This document shows positions 8,448 through 16,799 of a stretch of 64,000 nucleotides of DNA, in pieces. Under the pieces are notes generated by a model. That model searched no databases and was not told the origin of the DNA. It saw only the letters and a program-made list of their open reading frames with translations. Where the stretch lies: the NCBI RefSeq assembly GCF_027625475.1, contig NZ_CP115174.1, positions 241,001 through 305,000 of the forward strand, in the 5' to 3' direction. The stretch comes from Sphingomonas abietis. GTDB lineage: Bacteria > Pseudomonadota > Alphaproteobacteria > Sphingomonadales > Sphingomonadaceae. Position 1 is the stretch's first letter, and each line of letters opens with the position of its first letter. Made by a program: the position numbers and the translations under genes.

Positions 8448-10811
8448 TCAGAAATTCACCCGGCCGGTGACGCCCCAGTAGCGATCGGCGTCGCGCGAAA
8501 TCTGGTAGCGGTACGAGCCGCCCGGCCCGCCGCTCTGGATCGCTGCCGCGAAGCTCTCGTCGGTGAGGTTGCGGACCTGGAAGGTCAGGCGATAGCGATC
8601 ATGGGTGTCGCCGATCCCGGCGGACAGGTTGACCAGCGCATAGCCGTGGATGGTGGTCTGCGCGCGCACCACCGGATCGGGCGAGAATTGGGAAAGCTCC
8701 TTGCTCTCATAGCTGCCCTGCGCGCCGAGGAAGACGTCGATCGGGCCGCCGGTGCGCCAGCGATAATCGGCCGACAGCGAGCCCTTCCACTTGGGCGCAT
8801 AGATGAGCGGCGTGCCCGACGGGATGATCGCGGTCGCCGCCGCGCCCGGCGCGACCTTGAAGCGGTCGACATGCGCGTCGGTATAGGCGACGCCGCCATT
8901 GATCGCGAGATCGCGCAGCGGGCGCCAGACCAGATCGGCCTCGGCGCCGCGGGTCGAGACGGTGCCGGCATTGGTGAAGCGGGTCGTCACCACGCCCGCC
9001 ACCAGATCCGGGTTGTTCGCCTGGAAATTGTGATATTTGGTGTAGAAGGCGTCGATGTTGAGCACCAGCGTGCCACCGAACAGCGTGTTCTTGAGCCCCG
9101 CCTCGAAGGCGTTGGAGGTTTCCGGCGCGATCACGTTGGTGCCGGTCGCGGTCAGGTTGTAGAAGACGTTGAACGCCGGCCCCTTATAGCCGCGCGTGTA
9201 GCTGACATAGGCGGTGGTGCCCCGCGTCACGTCATATTGCAGCGCCGCCTTGCCCGACAGGTTGGTGCTGGTCGCCTTGCCCTGCCACGGCACGCCGTTG
9301 GAATAGCTGCCGGGGTTGCTGAGTCCGGCGACGGTGGCGTCATAGACACCCTGATCGAAATTGCTGTTGATCCCCGGCCCGGCCAGCGTCGTGCGGCGGA
9401 TCGCGAAGACGTTGAGCTGGTCCATCGTGTAGCGCGCGCCGCCGATGAAGCGGAAGCGATCGGTGAGGTTGAGCGTGCCCTGCCCGAACAGTGCGAGATT
9501 CTTGAAGCGCGAGCCGAAGTCGGCGGTGCCGGTCGGATAGGTCGAGGCGTTGGCCAGCGGGCTGGTGCAGGGCGTCAGCGTGGTCGGCGCGACACCGCTG
9601 GCCGGCGTGCAGACCTGATCGTAGCGGGTGAATTTCCGCTCCGACCAGGCGTTGGAATAATAAGCGCCGACGACATAGGACAGCAGCTGGTGGACCGGCG
9701 AGGCCAGCCGGATCTCCTGGCTGAAGGTGTGCGAGGTCTCCGGGCCGAAATCGTGGAGCTGGTTGAACCCGATATAGGCCTGCGGCAGCCAGTCGCCATC
9801 GCGGATCTCGGTGTTCTTCCAGTGGCGATAGGCGGTGATCGTCGTGACCGTCTGGGTGCCGAGCGCGAAGTCGCCCTGCAGCGAGAAGCCGTAGCCGGTC
9901 TCCCTGGTGCGGGTGACCAAATCCTGATCGACGGTGCGGCTCTTGTCGCCCTTGGGGGTCGGCAGCACCTGGAAGGCGGCGCTGCTGGTCGGCACGCCGG
10001 CCGACGTCAGCGCGCCGGTGCCGATGATCTCGGCGCAGCAGTCGTCATTGTTATGGTGATAATCGGCGATGAAGGCGAATTTCGCCTTGTCGGACGGTTC
10101 CCACGTCACCTGCTCGCGGCCGCCATAATGCTTGTAGCCATTGACCTTGTGATCGACGTTCGGCGCGACATTGTGGATGTTGCCGTCATAGCTGCCGTAG
10201 AAGCCGGTGAAGCGGGTCAGCAGGGTCGGGGTGATCGGCACGTTGAGCACCGCGCGCTCGCGAAACTCGTTGCCGCTATAATAGCTGCTCTCGAACGATC
10301 CGCCGAACCGCGCGGTCGGTTGCTGCGAGACGATGTTGATGACGCCGGCGGAGGCGTTCTTGCCGAACAGCGTGCCCTGCGGGCCGCGCAGCACCTCCAT
10401 CCGATCGATGTCGATCAGATCGCCGAACGCCTCGCCCGAACGGGCATAGACGACGCCGTCCAGCACCGTGGAGACCGACGGCTCGCCCGCGATCGAGAAG
10501 GACGAGGTGCCGACTCCGCGCAGGAAGATCGATTGGTTGAGGGTGGTGCCCGACTGGAGCACGTTGAGCGAGGGGACGAGGGCGACCGCGCCCTGGATAT
10601 TGGGCTTGCCCTGCGCCGACAGCGCGTCGCCCTTCACCACCGAGACCGCCAGCGGCACCTCCTGCAGGCGCTCGCTGCGCTTCTGCGCGGTGACCACGAT
10701 CTCGCCGGGGCCGTTCGCGCCGGCCGGGGCGGCGGGTGCCGCGGTCTGCGCCCAGGCCGGCATCGCCAGCCCTGCCAACAGTGCCGCAGCACTCGTCATC
10801 GTCCTACGCAC
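8448..10811 (-). CDS. TonB-dependent receptor, possibly for a sulfoquinovoside
   Basis: An outer-membrane active transporter of about 787 residues. A signal peptide (MTSAAALLAGLAMPAWAQ) is followed by the TonB box EIVVTAQKR, a plug domain with LRGVGTSSFSIAGEPSV and DRMEVLRGPQGTLFGKNASAGVINIVS, and a 22-strand barrel ending in the aromatic terminus VTGRVNF. I take GTG 10811 as the start because an AAGGGG ribosome site precedes it; ATG 10799 is an alternative and the frame stays open to 10880. It is divergent from the aldo/keto reductase operon across a 179-base gap that should hold both promoters. The substrate is not readable from sequence. The neighbours suggest sulfoquinovosyl glycerol or a related sulfolipid fragment. 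Confidence 0.9.
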   Translation of the reverse strand: MRRTMTSAAALLAGLAMPAWAQTAAPAAPAGANGPGEIVVTAQKRSERLQEVPLAVSVVKGDALSAQGKPNIQGAVALVPSLNVLQSGTTLNQSIFLRGVGTSSFSIAGEPSVSTVLDGVVYARSGEAFGDLIDIDRMEVLRGPQGTLFGKNASAGVINIVSQQPTARFGGSFESSYYSGNEFRERAVLNVPITPTLLTRFTGFYGSYDGNIHNVAPNVDHKVNGYKHYGGREQVTWEPSDKAKFAFIADYHHNNDDCCAEIIGTGALTSAGVPTSSAAFQVLPTPKGDKSRTVDQDLVTRTRETGYGFSLQGDFALGTQTVTTITAYRHWKNTEIRDGDWLPQAYIGFNQLHDFGPETSHTFSQEIRLASPVHQLLSYVVGAYYSNAWSERKFTRYDQVCTPASGVAPTTLTPCTSPLANASTYPTGTADFGSRFKNLALFGQGTLNLTDRFRFIGGARYTMDQLNVFAIRRTTLAGPGINSNFDQGVYDATVAGLSNPGSYSNGVPWQGKATSTNLSGKAALQYDVTRGTTAYVSYTRGYKGPAFNVFYNLTATGTNVIAPETSNAFEAGLKNTLFGGTLVLNIDAFYTKYHNFQANNPDLVAGVVTTRFTNAGTVSTRGAEADLVWRPLRDLAINGGVAYTDAHVDRFKVAPGAAATAIIPSGTPLIYAPKWKGSLSADYRWRTGGPIDVFLGAQGSYESKELSQFSPDPVVRAQTTIHGYALVNLSAGIGDTHDRYRLTFQVRNLTDESFAAAIQSGGPGGSYRYQISRDADRYWGVTGRVNF

Positions 10812-10990
10812 TATGGCTCGCCCCTTCTGTTCGTCCGCTTTCCGCTCGCTGGGGACGTAGCTGCCTCTATGTTCGGCCATTTGCAGCCCGAGAGCTTCTT
10901 GGGGCCGGCAAAGGGAAACTTGAGTGCAAGGCTAGGGATCAGTGCAGACGCCCCCTTTTGCTGGCCGCCACCGCATGGCATGGGCGCGGG

Positions 10991-11911
10991 GTGACCGATA
11001 TCAGCCCTCCGCTCAGCAGCCCCGCCCCGCATCGCCCGCTTGGCGGCAGCGGATTGACCGTCAGCGCCCTCGCCTGGGGCATGTGGCGCTTTGCCGGCGA
11101 TGATGTCGCTGCCGCCCGTGCCCGGATCGAGGCGGCGTTCGACGCCGGCATCACGCTGTTCGACACCGCCGATATCTATGGCCCGGACAATGGCGAGCCG
11201 TTCGGTGCGGCGGAAGCGCTGCTCGGCCGGGTGCTCGCCGAGACACCGGCGCTGCGCGACCGGATGGTGCTCGCCACCAAGGGCGGCATCCGCATGGGCG
11301 TGCCTTATGATTCGGGTCCGACCGCGCTGGCGGGGGCGATCGACGATTCGCTCGCCCGCCTCGGCACCGATCGCGTCGAGCTCTATCAGATCCACCGGCC
11401 CGATCTGCTGACTCATCCGCAGGAGGTCGCTCGCACGCTCGACGATGCGCGGCAGGCCGGTAAGATCGTCGCGATCGGCGTCTCCAACCACACGCCGGCG
11501 CAGGCGGCGGCGCTGGCCCATTTCCTGCCGGTGCCGCTGGTCAGCCACCAGCCGGAATTCTCCGCGCTGCACCTCGCGCCGCTGTTCGACGGTATCGTCG
11601 ATCAGGCGATGGAGCGCGACATGGCGCTGCTCGCCTGGTCGCCGCTCGGCGGCGGCCGGCTGGCGCGGGCCGAGGATGCGCGCAGCCAGGCCGTCGCGGC
11701 TTTGCTCGACGCCAAGGCGGCGGACGCCGGCGTCGATCGCGCCGCCGCCGCCTATAGCTGGATCATGGTGCATCCGGCCCGGCCGATCCCGATCGTCGGC
11801 ACGCAAAACCCGCAGCGTATCCGCGCCGCCGCCGACGCCTACAAACCGCGATGGACGCGCACCGAATGGTATGCCGTGTTGCAGGCTTCGATGGGAGAGT
11901 CCCTGCCATGA
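10991..11911 (+). CDS. Aldo/keto reductase, SmoB-like (putative 6-oxo-glucose reductase)
   Basis: A 306-residue NAD(P)H-dependent oxidoreductase with the (beta/alpha)8 aldo/keto reductase fold. The catalytic tetrad is present: Asp and Tyr in FDTADIYGPDNGEP, Lys in VLATKGG, and His in YQIHRPD. The C-terminal cofactor segment reads PIPIVGTQNPQRI. The only plausible start is GTG 10991. Its stop overlaps the start of the flavin monooxygenase (ATGA), so the two are co-translated, and a sulfoquinovosidase follows. In Agrobacterium the same trio (SmoB, SmoC, SmoI) turns sulfoquinovose into glucose, with SmoB reducing 6-oxo-glucose to glucose. I infer that role here from context; the family alone would allow many substrates. 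Confidence 0.88.
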   Translation: MTDISPPLSSPAPHRPLGGSGLTVSALAWGMWRFAGDDVAAARARIEAAFDAGITLFDTADIYGPDNGEPFGAAEALLGRVLAETPALRDRMVLATKGGIRMGVPYDSGPTALAGAIDDSLARLGTDRVELYQIHRPDLLTHPQEVARTLDDARQAGKIVAIGVSNHTPAQAAALAHFLPVPLVSHQPEFSALHLAPLFDGIVDQAMERDMALLAWSPLGGGRLARAEDARSQAVAALLDAKAADAGVDRAAAAYSWIMVHPARPIPIVGTQNPQRIRAAADAYKPRWTRTEWYAVLQASMGESLP

Positions 11912-12990
11912 CCGATGGATCGGCGCCCGGCCCCTGCGAAGTCAGCTGGTTCTCGGCCCTGTGTGACGATGATTACGAATTTCTCGGCCAGCCCGATCCC
12001 GCGCTGAAATCCAGTTTCGAGCATTGCCGCGACATCGTGCTGCAGGCGGAAAGCGGCGGCTTCGACAATATCCTGCTGCCCTCGGGCTATCAGCTCGGCA
12101 TCGACACCACCGCCTTCGCCGCCGCGATCGCGCCGATGCTCAAGCGCATCGCGCTGCTGATGGCGGTGCGCGTCGGCGAGAGCTGGCCGCCGCAGCTGGC
12201 CCGCCAGATCGCCACGATCGATCGCATTCTGGGCGGCCGGCTCGCCGTCAACATCATCTCCTCCGATCTGCCCGGCGAGACGCTGCCCTCCGCGGCCCGC
12301 TACCGCCGCACGATCGAGGCGATGCACATCCTCAAGACGCTGCTGAACGGTCAGTCGCTCGATCATGACGGCGAGTTCTGGACGCTCAAGATCGATCCGC
12401 CGCGGATCGGCACCGTGTCCGGCAAGGCCCCGCCGCTCTACTTCGGCGGCCTTTCCGAGGACGCCCGCGAGGCGGCGGCGCAGGGCTGCGACGTCTATCT
12501 GATGTGGCCCGACAGGATCGAGGCGGTGCAGGCGATCATCGCCGACATGCGCGGCCGCGCCGCGAAGCATGGCCGCACGCTGCGCTTCGGCTATCGCGCC
12601 CATGTCGTGGTGCGCGATACCGAGGCCGAGGCGCGCACCGCCGCCGACCGGCTGCTCTCCAAGCTCGACGCGAGCGAGGGCGCCGCGATCCGCGCGAAAT
12701 CGCTCGATTCGCAGTCCGTCGGCGTCGCCGCGCAGGCGGCGCTGCGCGAGGGCGCCGCCGATGATGGCTATGCCGAGGCCCATCTGTGGACCGGCATCGG
12801 CCGGGCACGATCGGGCGCGGGCGCGGCGATCGTCGGCGATCCCGATCAGGTGTTCGCCAAGCTCCAGGCCTATCGCGCCATGGGGATCGAGGCGTTCATC
12901 CTGTCGGGTTATCCCCACGCCGCCGAGGCCGACCTGTTCGCCCGCCATGTCCTCCCCCGGCTCGATCACGCGCCGCTGAGCCGCGATTGA
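11908..12990 (+). CDS. LLM-class flavin-dependent monooxygenase, SsuD/SmoC-like (putative sulfoquinovose desulfonase)
   Basis: A 360-residue bacterial-luciferase-like monooxygenase related to alkanesulfonate monooxygenase SsuD. SsuD-type features include LMAVRVGESWPPQLARQIATIDRILGGRLAVNIIS, the R-x-H pair in FGYRAHVVVRDTEAEA (R230, H232, matching R226 and H228 of E. coli SsuD) and the C-terminal FILSGYPHAAEADLF segment. Such enzymes use FMNH2 and O2 to break a C-S bond and release sulfite. Next to a sulfoquinovosidase the likely substrate is sulfoquinovose, giving 6-oxo-glucose. The N-terminus WFSALCDDDYEFLG differs from that of SsuD, which may reflect substrate choice. No FMN reductase is encoded nearby. 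The ATG overlaps the upstream stop. Confidence 0.87.
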   Translation: MTDGSAPGPCEVSWFSALCDDDYEFLGQPDPALKSSFEHCRDIVLQAESGGFDNILLPSGYQLGIDTTAFAAAIAPMLKRIALLMAVRVGESWPPQLARQIATIDRILGGRLAVNIISSDLPGETLPSAARYRRTIEAMHILKTLLNGQSLDHDGEFWTLKIDPPRIGTVSGKAPPLYFGGLSEDAREAAAQGCDVYLMWPDRIEAVQAIIADMRGRAAKHGRTLRFGYRAHVVVRDTEAEARTAADRLLSKLDASEGAAIRAKSLDSQSVGVAAQAALREGAADDGYAEAHLWTGIGRARSGAGAAIVGDPDQVFAKLQAYRAMGIEAFILSGYPHAAEADLFARHVLPRLDHAPLSRD

Positions 12991-13001
12991 GCCTGCCGGT
13001 C

Positions 13002-15005
13002 ATGGATGCGTTGCGCCTCGTCGCGATCGATGGCGGGTTCGACCTGACGCTGGATGGCCGTCTGATCGTCCGTCACCGGCCGGATTCCCCCGCCCTGTTC
13101 GTGGGGCGCGGCCGACCCGACATCGCGATGGTGCGCGGCAATTTCGACATATCCGATCGGCTCGACGAGCGCATCGCGCTGCGCCATGCCACCTTCGATG
13201 GCGCCCGCATCGCGCTGGCCGCTCATGCTGACGCACCGCCGCTGCTGTATCTCGATCTCGACGGCGCGACGCTGCGCCCCGTCGCCACCGATCCCGCGCT
13301 CAACCGTTTCTGGCTGCGGATCGTCGCCGAGCCGGACGAGCAGCTCTGGGGCGCCGGCGAACAGCTTTCCTATTTCGGGCTCCGCGGCCGCCGCTTCCCG
13401 CTATGGACCTCGGAGCCGGGCGTCGGCCGCGACAAGGCCAGCGCGATCACCTTCCAGGCCGATGTCGCCGGGCAAGGCGGCGGCGACTATTGGAACACCA
13501 ATTACCCCCAGCCGACCTGGCTGTCCTCGCGCCGCTACGCGCTGCATGTCGAGACGACCGCCTACAGCGCGTTCGACTTCCGCGATCCGGCCTTCCACGA
13601 GATCGAGGCCTGGGCGATTCCCGAGGCGATAGAATGGTTCGCCGCCGATCGCTTCGTCGATCTGGTCGGCCAGCTCTCGACCCGCTTCGGCCGGCCGCCA
13701 CGGCTGCCCGACTGGGCCTTTTCGGGCGCGATCCTCGGGCTCAAGGACGGTGAGCGCAGCTTTGCGCGGATGGAGGCGATCATCGCCGCCGGCGCCGCCG
13801 TCACCGGCCTGTGGTGCGAGGATTGGGTCGGCCTGCGCGTCACCAGCTTCGGCAAGCGGCTGTTCTGGGACTGGACGGCCAATGAGGCCCGCTATCCCGA
13901 TCTGCGCGCGCGGATCGCCGCACTGGCGACACGCGGCATCCGCTTCCTCGGCTATGTGAACCCCTATCTGGCGATCGACGGCGGTCTCTACCAGGAGGCG
14001 CTGGCGGCCGGGCATCTGGCGCTGAAACTCGATGCCGACGAGCCCTATCTGGTCGATTTCGGTGAGTTCGACTGCGGCATCGTCGACTTCACCAGTCCGG
14101 CCGCCGCCGACTGGTTCGCCGAGCGGGTGATCGGTCAGGAGATGCTCGATCTCGGTCTGGCCGGCTGGATGGCCGATTTCGGCGAATATCTGCCCACCGA
14201 CGTGCGCCTCGCCAACGGCCTCGACGGGATGCTCGCCCACAATGCCTGGCCGACGATCTGGGCCGAGATCAACGCGCGGGCCGTCGCCGCGCGCGGGCAG
14301 ACCGGCGAGGCGGTGTTCTTCATGCGCGCGGGGTTCACCGGGGTCTCGCGATATTGCCCGCTGCTCTGGGCCGGCGACCAGTCGGTCGATTTCTCGCGGC
14401 ATGACGGGATCGGCACCGTGATCCGCGCGGCGTTGTCGTCGGGGTTGCTCGGCAACGCCTATCACCACAGCGATCTTGGCGGCTACACCAGCCTGTTCGG
14501 CAATGTCCGCACGCCCGGGCTGATGATGCGCTGGAGCGAGCTTTCCGCCTTTTCGCCGGTGATGCGCAGCCATGAAGGCAATCGGCCCGACGAGAATCTC
14601 CAGCTCGACGGCGATCCGCAGGTGCTCGATCATTTCGCGCGGATGAGCCGCATCCATGCCGCGCTGGCCCCCTATGTGGCGACGCTGTGCGACGAGGCCG
14701 TCGCGACGGGCCTGCCCTTGCAGCGGCCGCTGTTCCTGCACCATGAGGCGGATCCGAACGCCTTCGCGGTGGACGACGCTTTTCTCTACGGCCGAGACCT
14801 GCTCGTCGCGCCTGTTCTCGAGGCCGATCGCATCGACTGGCCGGTCTATCTGCCGGCCGGCGCTGAGTGGGTGCATCTGTGGTCCGGCGAAGCCTTTGGC
14901 GGGGGCACGCGGGTGACGATCGGCGCGACATTGGGGGCGCCGCCTGTCTTCTTCCGTGCTGATTCGGCGATGCGCGGGCTATTCGCGGAAATCTCCGATC
15001 TATAG
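13002..15005 (+). CDS. yihQ: Sulfoquinovosidase, GH31 (YihQ/SmoI type)
   Basis: A 667-residue GH31 enzyme that releases sulfoquinovose from its alpha-glycosides such as sulfoquinovosyl glycerol. It is strongly similar to E. coli YihQ as I remember that sequence. The catalytic nucleophile is D392 in GWMADFGEYLPTD (E. coli D405) and the acid/base is D459 in WAGDQSVDF (E. coli D472). The three residues that grip the sulfonate in YihQ (R301, W304, Y508) are present as R286 and W289 in GKRLFW and Y495 in HHSDLGGY. This separates it from ordinary alpha-glucosidases. No signal peptide, so it acts in the cytoplasm. It starts 12 bases after the monooxygenase stop. A TTG at 12987 overlapping that stop is an alternative start. 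Confidence 0.93.
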   Translation: MDALRLVAIDGGFDLTLDGRLIVRHRPDSPALFVGRGRPDIAMVRGNFDISDRLDERIALRHATFDGARIALAAHADAPPLLYLDLDGATLRPVATDPALNRFWLRIVAEPDEQLWGAGEQLSYFGLRGRRFPLWTSEPGVGRDKASAITFQADVAGQGGGDYWNTNYPQPTWLSSRRYALHVETTAYSAFDFRDPAFHEIEAWAIPEAIEWFAADRFVDLVGQLSTRFGRPPRLPDWAFSGAILGLKDGERSFARMEAIIAAGAAVTGLWCEDWVGLRVTSFGKRLFWDWTANEARYPDLRARIAALATRGIRFLGYVNPYLAIDGGLYQEALAAGHLALKLDADEPYLVDFGEFDCGIVDFTSPAAADWFAERVIGQEMLDLGLAGWMADFGEYLPTDVRLANGLDGMLAHNAWPTIWAEINARAVAARGQTGEAVFFMRAGFTGVSRYCPLLWAGDQSVDFSRHDGIGTVIRAALSSGLLGNAYHHSDLGGYTSLFGNVRTPGLMMRWSELSAFSPVMRSHEGNRPDENLQLDGDPQVLDHFARMSRIHAALAPYVATLCDEAVATGLPLQRPLFLHHEADPNAFAVDDAFLYGRDLLVAPVLEADRIDWPVYLPAGAEWVHLWSGEAFGGGTRVTIGATLGAPPVFFRADSAMRGLFAEISDL

Positions 15006-15016
15006 CCATGGTCGCG

Positions 15017-15047
15017 CCGTAAACCCGGCCCAGGCGATGGGTTACGG
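15017..15047. terminator. Bidirectional hairpin between convergent genes
   Basis: CCGTAAACCC (15017-15026) pairs with GGGTTACGG (15039-15047) with one bulged A. It lies between the sulfoquinovosidase stop and the stop of the convergent ABC ATPase and includes the latter's TAA. There is no T tract, so its terminator role is inferred from position. Confidence 0.45.
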
Positions 15048-15788
15048 GACGGCGCCACCGAGACGATCCAGCACGGTGTCGGGAATATCATAGCATCGGC
15101 TGAGCAGCGCGCGATCGATGACGGTGCGCGAAGGCCCGTCGGCGATGACATGACCCTCGTGCAGCGCGATGGCACGGCCGAAGCGGCGCAGCGCCTGATC
15201 CGGGTCGTGCGTCGTCGCGAGCACGGCGAAGCCGTCTGCGGACAGTTGCTGGAGCAGCGTCATCAGCCGCTCGCGCTGGCCGAGATCGAGCGCCGCGGTC
15301 GGCTCGTCCATCACCAGCGTCCGCGCGCCTTGCGCAAGCGCGCGCGCGATCAGCACCGACTGGCGCTCGCCGCCCGACAGCGCGGTGTAGAGCCGGTCGG
15401 CGAGATGCGCGATGCCGACGCGCTCGATCGCCTCGCCGGTGATCGTGTCGGCCGTCCTGCGGCGATCCCAGCCGGTCGCGGGCGCGCGGCCCATCGCGAC
15501 CATCTCGGCGACGGTGAAGGGGAAGGTCGGCTGGTGGCTCTGCGGCACATAGGCGATGCGGGTGGCGATCTGCCGGCGCGACAGCGACGCGATCGGCTCG
15601 CCGTCGAGCAGCACGCGCCCGGCATCGGGCTTGAGCAGCCCGAGCAGCAGCCGCAGCAGCGTCGTCTTGCCCGATCCGTTGGCGCCGAGCAGCGCGACCA
15701 TCTCGCCCGGCTCCAACGCGAGCGAGACGTCGCGCAGCACCGGCCGCCCATCGCGGCTGAGCGAGAGGGCTTCGGCGCGCAGGCTCAT
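15042..15788 (-). CDS. ABC transporter ATP-binding protein, FecE/BtuD type
   Basis: A 248-residue nucleotide-binding subunit that powers uptake of an iron chelate, haem or corrinoid. The Walker A motif is GANGSGKTT near residue 36, the signature is LSGGERQ, the Walker B is TLVMDEPTAAL, and the switch His follows in TTHDPDQA. VPQSHQPTFPFTVAEMVAMGR is typical of the FepC/BtuD/HmuV group. The ATG at 15788 overlaps the permease stop (ATGA). The open frame runs further upstream but only as a shadow of the permease gene. Confidence 0.9.
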   Translation of the reverse strand: MSLRAEALSLSRDGRPVLRDVSLALEPGEMVALLGANGSGKTTLLRLLLGLLKPDAGRVLLDGEPIASLSRRQIATRIAYVPQSHQPTFPFTVAEMVAMGRAPATGWDRRRTADTITGEAIERVGIAHLADRLYTALSGGERQSVLIARALAQGARTLVMDEPTAALDLGQRERLMTLLQQLSADGFAVLATTHDPDQALRRFGRAIALHEGHVIADGPSRTVIDRALLSRCYDIPDTVLDRLGGAVP

Positions 15789-16789
15789 GCCCAGCCCCGG
15801 CGGACGCGCGGCAGCACGCACAGGAAGGCGATCACGCCGACCAGATCGGTGACGATCCCGATCGGGATCTCGGAAGGAGTGAGCGTGCGCGCGAGCGTGT
15901 CCGCGACCACCAGAAACGCCGCGCCGACGCAGGCGCAGACCGGCATCAGCCGACGATGCGCGGGGCCGGTAAGCAGCCGCACGATATGCGGCACGACGAG
16001 CCCGACCCAGCCGATCGTGCCCGCCAGCGTCACGGTCAGCGCGCAGGTCGCGGTGGCGATCGCGATCACGACCAGGCGGAGTTGGCGAACCGGCACACCG
16101 AGGCTCAGCGCCTCGTCGTCGGCGAGCACGAGCAGGTCGAGGAAACGTCCGCAGCCGATCAGCAGCGCGATGCCGATCGCCAGCGGCACGCCGGCGATGG
16201 CGAGCGCCGGGCCGCCCGCGCCGGTGAGGCTGCCGAGCAGCCAGAAGACGATGTCGGCGAGCGTGTTCTGCGGATCGGCGACATATTTGGCGAGAGACAG
16301 CAAGGCGGTGAACAAGGCGCCGCTGACGAGCCCGCCGAACACCAGCAGCAGGATGCCGCCGCCGCCCGCATCGTCGCGATCGCCGAACAGCCGCGCCACC
16401 AGCACGCCGAGCGCCACCGCCGCGGCGCCGCCCGCGAAGGTCAGCGCCATCCGCGCTGCGGGCGGAAGATCGAGTAGGATCGCCACCGCCGCGCCGAAGC
16501 CGCTGCCCGCGAGCACGCCGAGCAGGTCGGGCGACACCAGCGGGTTGCGGAACACCCCCTGATAGGCGGCGCCGGCGCTGGCGAGACCACCGCCGACGAG
16601 CATCGCGCCGAGGATGCGCGGCAGTCGCTCGTGCCACAGCAAAGTCACCGCGATCGGATCGCCGCTGGGACCGCCGATCCCGAACAGGCCGAGCAGCGCG
16701 GTGGGTGCGATCGGATAGCGGCCGATGCACGCCGATCCCGCGACGACGAGGACGAGCAGCAGGATCGACAGCGTCAGGCTTTGGCGCAT
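15785..16789 (-). CDS. FecCD-family ABC transporter permease
   Basis: A 334-residue inner-membrane permease with about ten hydrophobic helices. Family landmarks are FRNPLVSPDLLGVLAGSGFGAAVAIL near residues 90-115, FGGLVSGALFTALLSL, and GTIGWVGLVVPHIVRLLTGPAHRRLMPVCA near the C-terminus, the segment that contacts the ATPase. I take ATG 16789, ten bases beyond the stop of the binding-protein gene; the open frame extends to 16840 inside that gene. It is the third gene of the TonB receptor, binding protein, permease, ATPase operon. Confidence 0.9.
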   Translation of the reverse strand: MRQSLTLSILLLVLVVAGSACIGRYPIAPTALLGLFGIGGPSGDPIAVTLLWHERLPRILGAMLVGGGLASAGAAYQGVFRNPLVSPDLLGVLAGSGFGAAVAILLDLPPAARMALTFAGGAAAVALGVLVARLFGDRDDAGGGGILLLVFGGLVSGALFTALLSLAKYVADPQNTLADIVFWLLGSLTGAGGPALAIAGVPLAIGIALLIGCGRFLDLLVLADDEALSLGVPVRQLRLVVIAIATATCALTVTLAGTIGWVGLVVPHIVRLLTGPAHRRLMPVCACVGAAFLVVADTLARTLTPSEIPIGIVTDLVGVIAFLCVLPRVRRGWA

Positions 16790-16799
16790 CGCGTGCGGC

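Noticed and set aside
13002..15005. Ordinary alpha-glucosidase or alpha-xylosidase of GH31
   Set aside because: The KRxxW and GGY residues that bind the sulfonate in YihQ are all present and correctly spaced, which general GH31 glucosidases lack.
15042..16730. Single 562-residue fusion of a permease region and an ABC ATPase
   Set aside because: The upstream part of the frame is Arg-rich shadow sequence of the permease gene. The ATPase has its own ATG at 15788, overlapping the permease stop.
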